A DNA stretch of 36,665 bases from JANPCX01 sp046049865. Lineage in GTDB: Bacteria; Pseudomonadota; Gammaproteobacteria; Burkholderiales; Burkholderiaceae_C. Positions 30,916 to 36,665 of the stretch are shown here, one piece after another; within the stretch, counting starts at the first letter, position 1, and each line of letters opens with the position of its first letter. Made by a program: the position numbers and the translations under genes. The stretch is from NCBI GenBank assembly GCA_046049865.1, contig JBJOQO010000025.1, forward strand, positions 1 to 36,665, written 5' to 3'. A model generated the notes under the pieces. That model was not told the origin of the DNA and did not search any database. It saw nothing but the letters and a program-made list of their open reading frames with translations.

Positions 30916-31683
30916 ATGAGAATTCTTGTGGCCAATGATGATGGTTACCTGGCGCCAGGTTTAGCGGCCTTGGTGTCTGCTTGTGATGGTTTGGGTGATG
31001 TGGACGTGGTTGCACCCGAGCAAAATGCAAGCGGTACGTCCAACTCCTTGACATTGAATCGCCCGCTGTCGGTTTACACCGCACCCAACGGAACGCGTTA
31101 CATCAACGGCACGCCGTCGGACTGCGTGCATGTGGCGCTCACCGGTTTGCTGTCTTATCGACCTGATCTGGTGGTCTCCGGCATCAATCAAGGTGCCAAC
31201 ATGGGTGATGACACACTCTACTCGGGCACTGTGGCGGCCGCCATGGAAGGTTATTTGTTTGGTGTGCCCGCCATCGCGTTTTCTCAAACTGAAAAAGGTT
31301 GGACCCATCTTGACGTGGCCACCCGTGTGGCCCGTCGTGTGATTGAGCATGTGTTGCAGTCGCGCCATCCAAGCTTCCAAATGGGCAAGCCTTGGTTGTT
31401 GAATGTGAACATTCCGAACCGGGCCGATGCCGACCGGCTGCCCTGGCGTATCACCCGGTTGGGACGTCGCCATGCCAGTGAACCGGTCATACGCCAGACC
31501 AGCCCGCGCGGTGACACCCTCTATTGGATAGGCTCTGCTGGAGATGCTCGCGAAGCCGGTGAGGGCACTGACTTTCACGCCACTGCGTCCAACATGGTGT
31601 CCATCACGCCTTTACAAGTGGATTTGACCGACCATGCGAGTTTGCAGGGGTGGGCCACGGCTTTCGCTGGGCAAGGTACTTGA
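30916..31683 (+). CDS. surE: 5'/3'-nucleotidase SurE
   Basis: A 255-residue SurE, a metal-dependent phosphatase acting on nucleoside monophosphates and short polyphosphate. The metal site is visible as MRILVANDDGYLAPG (Asp8, Asp9), NASGTSNSLTL, and GINQGANMGDDTLYSGTVAAAMEG. The ATG at 30916 is preferred because the beta strand starts directly with MRILVAND; the frame upstream to 30862 has no family match. It is the first gene of the surE-pcm-nlpD block; the pcm ATG follows one base after its stop. Confidence 0.96.
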   Translation: MRILVANDDGYLAPGLAALVSACDGLGDVDVVAPEQNASGTSNSLTLNRPLSVYTAPNGTRYINGTPSDCVHVALTGLLSYRPDLVVSGINQGANMGDDTLYSGTVAAAMEGYLFGVPAIAFSQTEKGWTHLDVATRVARRVIEHVLQSRHPSFQMGKPWLLNVNIPNRADADRLPWRITRLGRRHASEPVIRQTSPRGDTLYWIGSAGDAREAGEGTDFHATASNMVSITPLQVDLTDHASLQGWATAFAGQGT

Positions 31684-31684
31684 T

Positions 31685-32554
31685 ATGAGCACTGAGCCTC
31701 GGCCTCCGAAATTCCCGCTGCGACTGGAACAAACCGCACCAAAGCGCGGTGAGGTGCGTGGGCAGCAGCGCAGCGCTGCGGGTCACACGGGTGCTGCGGT
31801 ATTGCGACCACAAGCTCCCCTGGCTCATGCGGCGACCACAGCACAAAATGCCTCGATGCCCACAGGCCTGGGTTTGGACTCGGCCGATGTTCGTAGGCGC
31901 ATGGTGGCGCGTTTGCAAAGCGGCGGCATCAGTCACGCTGGGGTGCTGGACGCGTTTCAGGCGGTTCCGCGCCATTTGTTTGTCGATACCGGTCTGGTCA
32001 ACCAGGCTTACGAGGACACCAGTTTGCCGATTGGCCATGGCCAGACCATTTCCAAACCTTCGGTTGTCGCTCGTATGCTGGAGCTGCTAACCCAAGGAGA
32101 AAACGCTGCCCTGGCCGCACAAGTCAGCGGCGCCAAGGTACTGGGACGTGTGCTTGAGATCGGGACTGGGTGCGGTTACCAGGCCGCGCTGCTTTCCTTG
32201 CTGTCCAAGAGCGTGATCTCAGTGGAGCGACTCAAACCCTTGCATGACAAAGCCCGCGAACATTTGGGGGCCTTGCGTTCAAGCAACCTGCGTTTGGTTT
32301 ATGGTGACGGCATGTTGGGGCACCCTCCCAATGCCCCATACGACAGCATCATTGCCGCAGCGGGCGGGCAAGCCCTGCCGCAAGCCTGGCTGGACCAACT
32401 GGCCGTGGGTGGGCGTTTGATCGCCCCAGTGGCCCAGGCTTTAGGGCAGCGTGCCGCGCAAGTCTTGATGGTGGTTGATCGCACGCCCGAGGGTTTTCGC
32501 AGTCAGATGTTGGAAGGGGTGCTTTTCGTCCCTCTAAAATCTGGATTCATTTGA
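31685..32554 (+). CDS. pcm: Protein-L-isoaspartate O-methyltransferase with long N-terminal extension
   Basis: A 289-residue PCMT that methylates isoaspartyl residues in aged proteins, starting their repair. The usual domain begins at about residue 70: GLDSADVRRRMVARL, YEDTSLPIGHGQTISKPSVVARMLELL, the SAM loop VLEIGTGCGYQAALLSLL and YDSIIAAAGGQALPQAWLDQL. The first 70 residues are a polar, Pro/Arg-rich extension not present in E. coli Pcm. The gene lies one base after surE, and its stop region runs into the next frame, so the block is tightly coupled. Confidence 0.95.
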   Translation: MSTEPRPPKFPLRLEQTAPKRGEVRGQQRSAAGHTGAAVLRPQAPLAHAATTAQNASMPTGLGLDSADVRRRMVARLQSGGISHAGVLDAFQAVPRHLFVDTGLVNQAYEDTSLPIGHGQTISKPSVVARMLELLTQGENAALAAQVSGAKVLGRVLEIGTGCGYQAALLSLLSKSVISVERLKPLHDKAREHLGALRSSNLRLVYGDGMLGHPPNAPYDSIIAAAGGQALPQAWLDQLAVGGRLIAPVAQALGQRAAQVLMVVDRTPEGFRSQMLEGVLFVPLKSGFI

Positions 32555-32586
32555 TCGGCAGTGGGTTTTCAGTGATTGGTTTCTTG

Positions 32587-33579
32587 ATGCTTGGTTTGAG
32601 TTTTCGCGTTAATCCGCCGCAGTCGGCGACCGCTCGTGTGCGGTCGCTGCCTGTTTCTCTTTTGCTGGGGCTTGCGTTGACGCTGGTCGGTTGCGCGTCC
32701 AGTCAAAACCAGGCTCCGGTCGAGGAGCGTGCAGTGATGACCCGGCCCACCGCAACCAGCGGCACGTCGCCTGCTGCTGCGGCCACAGCGGCCGCCGAAG
32801 CCGCCAAATCCATGCCTGGGGCCGAGAACGCAGGCAAGCCCGGCTACTACACCATCAAACCTGGCGACACCTTGATTCGTGTCGGTCTGGAGCAAGGGCA
32901 AAACTGGAAAGACATCGCCAAATGGAACAACATTGACAACCCCAACCTCATCGAGGTGGGGCAGGTGATACGAATTGCTCCCCCGGGAGTGGAGCCCTCG
33001 GCGATGGGTGCTCGGCCAGTGACCACCGCCAAGGTGGAGTCCAAACCCCTGGACAGCAAACCCGCGTCGGCTGGTACGACGACTGCTCCGGCTGCTGCCG
33101 CACCCACGCCGACAGTGGCCAATGCCCCTGCGGCGGCCTCGGCGACGTCCACCGCAGCTTCCCCCAGCACCGCGGCGACTCCTGCAGCACCAGCCGGCAA
33201 AGACGCTGACGACGAGGTGAATTGGCAGTGGCCCGCAAACGGCTCGGTGGTATCGCAGTTCGACGAAGGCAAAACCAAGGGCCTCGCGATTGCAGGGCGT
33301 GCGGGGGATCCCGTGTTGGCCGCCGCCGACGGCAAAGCGGTTTATGTGGGCTCGGCCATTCGCGGTTACGGCAATCTGATCGTGATTCAACACAACGGCC
33401 GCTACCTGACCGCCTATGCCCACAACCAAGCTTTGCTGGTGAAGGAGGGCCAGACGGTTCGCCGTGGGCAACGCATTGCAGAAATGGGCTCGACCGATGC
33501 GGACCGGGTGCAGTTGCACTTCGAGATTCGCCGGCACGGCAAACCCATAGATCCCGCCAAACTGCTACCGACGCGTTGA
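32587..33579 (+). CDS. nlpD: NlpD-type lipoprotein (LysM plus degenerate LytM/M23 domain)
   Basis: A 330-residue outer-membrane lipoprotein. A signal peptide (SLPVSLLLGLALTLVGC) ends in the lipobox LVGC at Cys36, then comes a LysM peptidoglycan-binding domain (YYTIKPGDTLIRVGLEQGQ, IDNPNLIEVGQVIRI), an Ala/Pro/Thr-rich linker and a C-terminal LytM domain. Zinc ligands of active M23 peptidases are lost: the H-x3-D site reads KGLAIAG and HLHFE reads QLHFE. It therefore probably activates an amidase during cell separation, as NlpD does with AmiC, and does not cut the wall itself. The ATG at 32587 is one of several possible starts (TTG at 32551 or 32581). Confidence 0.92.
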   Translation: MLGLSFRVNPPQSATARVRSLPVSLLLGLALTLVGCASSQNQAPVEERAVMTRPTATSGTSPAAAATAAAEAAKSMPGAENAGKPGYYTIKPGDTLIRVGLEQGQNWKDIAKWNNIDNPNLIEVGQVIRIAPPGVEPSAMGARPVTTAKVESKPLDSKPASAGTTTAPAAAAPTPTVANAPAAASATSTAASPSTAATPAAPAGKDADDEVNWQWPANGSVVSQFDEGKTKGLAIAGRAGDPVLAAADGKAVYVGSAIRGYGNLIVIQHNGRYLTAYAHNQALLVKEGQTVRRGQRIAEMGSTDADRVQLHFEIRRHGKPIDPAKLLPTR

Positions 33580-33666
33580 GTTTTTCGGCTCGGTACCTGT
33601 GGGGGTTGTTGCCTGACGGCTTCTGCCCTCGATGTTTGCCCGTTAAGCGTTCGCGCATCCAACCCC

Positions 33667-35010
33667 ATGACTGCAACCGACGAATGGCTCCGCGTAGAGT
33701 CACTGGACTTAGACGCCCAAGGCGTGGCCCACAACAGCGAAGGCAAAGTTGTTTTTGTTGAGGGCGCATTGCCGGGCGAAGAAGTGCGGGTGTCGGTGTT
33801 CCGCAAGAAAAACAACTGGGAACAGGCAACTTTGCAAGCGTTGCGCAGTGAAAGCTCGCAGCGTGTGCAGCCTCAGTGCCGTCACTTTGGAAACTGCGGT
33901 GGTTGCAAGATGCAGCACCTGCACATCGACGCCCAAGTCGCCAGCAAACAGCGCGCGGTTGAAGATGCCTTGTGGCATCTTGGCAAGGTCAAGCCACAAC
34001 AGGTGCTCAGGCCCATTGCGGGGCCCGCTTGGGGCTACCGCTACCGGGCGCGACTGTCGGTCCGTTATGTGGTGAAGAAGGGCGTTGTTCTCGTGGGCTT
34101 CCACGAGCGCAAGTCAAGTTATGTGGCCGACATGGACAGCTGTGAGGTGCTGCCGCCTCATTTGAGTCGCATGCTCGTGCCACTGCGCCAATTGATTGCC
34201 CAAATGCAGCAGCGTGATCGTTTGCCGCAAATCGAGGTGGCGGTAGGTGACCAAGTCACCGCCTTGGTATTGCGGCACCTGGAGCCACTCGTCGAGCACG
34301 ATCTGGATTTATTGCGTGCGTTTGCCGCAGCCCACCAAGTGCAGTGGTGGCTGCAGGCCAAGGGCCCCGACACCGTGGTGCGGCTTGACGACATCGGCCC
34401 ACCGCTGGCCTACACCTTGCCTGAATTCGGCGTGACGATGCCCTTCAAGCCTACTGACTTCACCCAAGTCAACCACGAGATCAACCGCACCTTGGTAGGC
34501 CGGGCGCTGCGCTTGCTGCAGGTCCAGAAAACAGAGCGTGTCATTGATTGGTTTTGCGGTTTGGGCAACTTCACCTTGCCCCTGGCCACCCAGGCACAAA
34601 GTGTGTTGGGCTTAGAAGGAAGTGCCACCTTGGTGGCGCGTGCCCAAGACAACGCGCGACTCAATGGCTTGTCAGAACGCACAGCGTTTGCGACCCAGAA
34701 TTTGTTTGAAGTAACGCCCACCGATTTGCTGGCGCACCGGGCCGCGCAAAAATGGCTCGTTGATCCACCCCGCGAGGGCGCATTTGCTTTAGCCAAGGCC
34801 TTGGCCGATGTTCACGCTGACCCGGCGCTGGCACCGGGTTATGTGCCGCCGCGGCGCATTGTTTACGTCAGCTGCAACCCGGCCACCTTGGCCCGCGATG
34901 CCGGGCTGCTGGTGCACCAGGCGGGTTACCAATGCACGGCGGCGGGCGCTGTCAATATGTTCCCGCATACCGCCCACGTCGAGAGCATTGCGGTGTTTGA
35001 ACGGCTTTGA
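33667..35010 (+). CDS. rlmD: 23S rRNA (uracil-1939-C5)-methyltransferase RlmD
   Basis: A 447-residue RlmD (RumA). An N-terminal TRAM domain (LRVESLDLDAQGVAHNSEGK, FVEGALPGEEV) binds RNA; an iron-sulfur site is formed by the cysteines of QCRHFGNCGGCKMQH and a fourth in MDSCEVLPP. The SAM methyltransferase part has DWFCGLGNFTLPLA, VDPPREGA and the catalytic Cys in YVSCNPATLARDA. It methylates U1939 of 23S rRNA. In many relatives rpoS lies between nlpD and this gene; here only 87 bp separate them. Confidence 0.95.
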   Translation: MTATDEWLRVESLDLDAQGVAHNSEGKVVFVEGALPGEEVRVSVFRKKNNWEQATLQALRSESSQRVQPQCRHFGNCGGCKMQHLHIDAQVASKQRAVEDALWHLGKVKPQQVLRPIAGPAWGYRYRARLSVRYVVKKGVVLVGFHERKSSYVADMDSCEVLPPHLSRMLVPLRQLIAQMQQRDRLPQIEVAVGDQVTALVLRHLEPLVEHDLDLLRAFAAAHQVQWWLQAKGPDTVVRLDDIGPPLAYTLPEFGVTMPFKPTDFTQVNHEINRTLVGRALRLLQVQKTERVIDWFCGLGNFTLPLATQAQSVLGLEGSATLVARAQDNARLNGLSERTAFATQNLFEVTPTDLLAHRAAQKWLVDPPREGAFALAKALADVHADPALAPGYVPPRRIVYVSCNPATLARDAGLLVHQAGYQCTAAGAVNMFPHTAHVESIAVFERL

Positions 35011-35175
35011 GGATTTGAATTGCGGATGTTGGGTGTGACCCGGAAGCTTCTGATTAGTGTTGAGATGTTAGATTTGATGCCATCGCTGCCGCGGCAAGAC
35101 CAAGGCCGGTTCAGTGGCGGCTAAGAAGAAGTGAACGGGGGCTTTGGGTGCGGGCTATATGTTGGTGTATCGGAC

Positions 35176-35203
35176 CTGACCCTGGGCATCTGACCCTGGG
35201 CAT
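35176..35203 (+). repeat. 14-bp tandem repeat ahead of the toxin-antitoxin genes
   Basis: CTGACCCTGGGCAT occurs twice head-to-tail, about 35 bp before the antitoxin start. It may be an operator of the downstream VapBC-type pair or a simple duplication. Confidence 0.5.
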
Positions 35204-35237
35204 CCCGGGTGAGTCTTAGTCAACGGAGGTTTTGAAG

Positions 35238-35564
35238 ATGAATGCCATCGTGTTTGAACATGTCCCCGTGGCCGAGTTGCCGCTGGCCTGGCGGGAGAAG
35301 CTGACCAGCGCTCAGGTGACAGTACGCATTGAAGAGGAAGCGCCTGTTTCAGCGCAAGGCACTGAAGCGCCAGCAGCAGCAGCCCAAGTGGCGGCTGCGT
35401 TTGCAAACGATCCGCTGTTTGGCATGTGGCGTGACCGCGAGGACATGGCCGACGTGGCCGCTTATGTGCGTGGCATTCGTGAGCCGCGATTTAACTGGGA
35501 TGGCTCGCGCAATGAATTCCCCCAGCCCACCGCACCAGGCCCGGACGACAAGAATGCTGATTGA
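35238..35564 (+). CDS. VapB-like antitoxin of a PIN toxin pair
   Basis: A 108-residue protein beginning MNAIVFEHVPVAELPLAWREKL and containing VTVRIEEE and DPLFGMWRDREDMADVAAYVRGIREPRF, the landmark of a common proteobacterial antitoxin group that always precedes a PIN-domain toxin. The ATG at 35238 follows GGAGG at 35225-35229; a TTG two codons earlier is less likely. An Ala/Gln-rich stretch in the middle (APAAAAQVAAAF) separates an N-terminal half, presumably DNA-binding, from the toxin-binding end. The last 11 bases overlap the toxin gene. Confidence 0.85.
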   Translation: MNAIVFEHVPVAELPLAWREKLTSAQVTVRIEEEAPVSAQGTEAPAAAAQVAAAFANDPLFGMWRDREDMADVAAYVRGIREPRFNWDGSRNEFPQPTAPGPDDKNAD

Positions 35565-35931
35565 CTCGGATGTGCTGGTCTGGCTCACACGCGGCCACCT
35601 CAAGGCCGCGCAGCGGCTGCAAGAGATTCCCCAGTGGAAGATTTCTGTGGTGACTTACATCGAGCTGGCCCAGGGCTGCCGTGACAAGGCGGAGTTGGCC
35701 CGGCTCAAGAAGGGGCTGGCCGCGCACCAGGTGGAGGTGATTCAAATCACGCCGCCCGTCTCGCAGCAGGCGGCTGCGCTGGTCGATCAGTTCGGCCTGT
35801 CGCACCACATGCGCCTGCCGGATGCGTTGATCGCCGCCACGGCCTTGGAGCACCGCCTGCCACTCATCACCGCCAACGTGAAGCACTTTGGCGCGGTCTC
35901 GGGGCTCACGGTGGAGGTGTTCTCTCCTTGA
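35554..35931 (+). CDS. vapC: VapC-like PIN-domain ribonuclease toxin
   Basis: A 125-residue PIN-domain protein: MLIDSDVLVWLTRG with Asp4, TYIELAQGC with Glu37, and MRLPDALIAATALEHRLPLITANVKHF with Asp90, the acidic cluster that binds magnesium for RNA cleavage. The ATG at 35554 lies inside the antitoxin gene (11-bp overlap), so expression is coupled. The pair marks the beginning of the accessory region at the right end of the window. Confidence 0.9.
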   Translation: MLIDSDVLVWLTRGHLKAAQRLQEIPQWKISVVTYIELAQGCRDKAELARLKKGLAAHQVEVIQITPPVSQQAAALVDQFGLSHHMRLPDALIAATALEHRLPLITANVKHFGAVSGLTVEVFSP

Positions 35932-36458
35932 GCACTTGCGCAACTTGAGATCACAAACTGTGATTTCAAACGGCGGTGACCGTACTCAGCGGGTCAAATG
36001 TATAAATGTTAGACGTGACCCCAATGCATTCCAATAGCGCATAACCCCCGTTATGTCCGGGGGCCCCTTGCCGCTGCTCAAGCAAAGCATGTGCGGCAAG
36101 GCCGCATGTCCATAGCCAAGCGCTGCAAGCAGCGCGGTCATTAGGTTGGCCCCCGCCCACCCTGTGGGCCTGGCGCTGACGCGCCAAGGCCGCGCCGTGG
36201 TGGCCCGTCCGCCCCCCAAGGGGGCTCCCTCCACGCACGGCGCTGGGTGCGGCTGTTCCTCGTTGGTTGCCAGCGGTGGTGCGCCACCAAGGCAGCAGCG
36301 AACACAAAACCAAAAGCAAACCCATGAGGGCGGCTGCGCCGCCGTCATCAAAACCAGCGTGGCCGCAGCCCCTTCAAAGGGCCAGTGCGTCGCGCATGAG
36401 GCGCTGCTTACAGCCGCTCACGGTGAGCGGCTGGGCATTCACTGCAAGGAGCAGCCTC
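35932..36458. other. Non-coding, hairpin-rich accessory DNA
   Basis: No convincing gene is present; open frames here are GC-driven and without ribosome binding sites. The stretch is crowded with short inverted repeats: GGGTCA/TGACCC at 35994-36022, CATAAC-CCCC-GTTATG around 36041-36056, CCTTGCCGC/GCGGCAAGG at 36066-36101, GCGCTGC-AA-GCAGCGC at 36120-36135, GCCCAC-CCT-GTGGGC at 36155-36169, TGGCGC-TGAC-GCGCCA at 36171-36186, CCCCC-AA-GGGGG at 36213-36224, and an 11-bp hairpin at 36411-36433. It may hold a transfer origin, a recombination region or a structured RNA. Confidence 0.5.
36411..36433 (+). promoter_or_regulatory. Strong hairpin ahead of the last gene
   Basis: CAGCCGCTCAC and GTGAGCGGCTG form a perfect 11-bp stem with a single base between them, 25 bp before the ATG at 36459. 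It could be an attenuator, a protein-binding dyad or a transcript-stabilising stem. Confidence 0.55.
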
Positions 36459-36665
36459 ATGTCCACCAACAACGGAAACAACAACGCAAACGCGCCCACC
36501 CCACCACTGACCATCACACTCACCTTGCCCGGCGTATTCGTGGCCCTGTGCCACGGTGACCAGGTGCAGCCCGGCACCGTGCTGCAAGGCTTCATTGCTG
36601 ACCTGTGCGGCATGAACGAGCCCGAGGCCGGCTTCGTCTGCAACGGCGAGCAGCCGCGTGACCTG
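36459..36665 (+). CDS. Unrecognised protein, N-terminal part only
   Basis: A frame of 69 codons, open to the window end. AAGGAGC at 36446-36452 is a good ribosome binding site for the ATG. The protein begins with an Asn-rich leader (STNNGNNNANAPTPP), then LTITLTLPGVFVALCHGDQVQPGTVLQG, which could be a beta-rich domain, and FIADLCGMNEPEAGFVCNG. I do not recognise a family with certainty. Together with the VapBC pair and the hairpin-rich DNA it suggests the start of an integrative element or other accessory block beyond the window. Confidence 0.65.
   Translation, partial: MSTNNGNNNANAPTPPLTITLTLPGVFVALCHGDQVQPGTVLQGFIADLCGMNEPEAGFVCNGEQPRDL

Noticed and set aside
36041..36056. CATAAC/GTTATG hairpin as an integron attC site
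   Set aside because: The core bases do not fit the attC consensus RYYYAAC/GTTRRRY and no gene cassette or integron integrase is seen.
36146..36559. Open frame of 137 codons in the hairpin-rich region
   Set aside because: It overlaps the better supported gene at 36459 in another frame and has no start signals.
1..36665. CRISPR arrays, rRNA genes and known riboswitches
   Set aside because: No regularly spaced repeats, rRNA segments or recognisable riboswitch cores were seen on reading the window.

Overview
The window looks like a chromosomal segment of a betaproteobacterium of the order Burkholderiales, most likely family Comamonadaceae. The basis is protein-level resemblance, GC-rich codon use, an EF-P with Arg at position 32 paired with its EarP rhamnosyltransferase, and the conserved blocks hup - tRNA-Val - ppiD, uvrC - pgsA and surE - pcm - nlpD. 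No species can be named from the sequence alone.

Layout. 1-12310 is ordinary core genome: the end of an N-formylglutamate amidohydrolase-like gene, a GNAT acetyltransferase, an MgtC/DUF4010 membrane protein, pyrD, rpiA, a small lysine-rich protein, an MnmC-like protein whose methyltransferase half looks degenerate, efp and earP, then uvrC - lipoprotein - pgsA - EamA transporter. 12327-16984 is a decaying locus. A LysR regulator without an obvious ATG start is split by an IS1380-family insertion from a divergent two-gene operon, which encodes a fluoroacetate/haloacetate dehalogenase-type hydrolase and a tartrate/D-malate dehydrogenase broken by one extra G. 17270-19781 returns to core genes: hup, tRNA-Val, ppiD and tRNA-His.

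19732-27404 is a compact integrated element in the 3' end of tRNA-His, bounded by a perfect 53-bp direct repeat. It encodes a tyrosine integrase, a toxin-first RelE-type toxin-antitoxin pair, a second lone HigA-type antitoxin, an AlpA-like regulator, a small helix-turn-helix protein, a zinc-ribbon/Toprim primase, a RepA-like hexameric helicase and one outward HEPN-like cargo gene. There are no structural, packaging or conjugation genes. At the 3' end of the helicase gene, six copies of an 11-bp iteron (three per strand) lie in exact mirror symmetry about position 20900. This is a strong candidate replication origin. Together with primase, helicase, integrase and AlpA it suggests a replicating satellite-like (P4/PICI-like) island or integrated plasmid. 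This is the most interesting system in the window.

27705-35010 is core again: a histidine kinase/response regulator pair, then surE - pcm - nlpD - rlmD, with rpoS missing from the place where it usually sits in relatives. 35011-36665 is accessory DNA: a VapBC-type PIN toxin-antitoxin pair, about 500 bp of non-coding DNA packed with short inverted repeats, and the start of an unrecognised gene that runs off the window.
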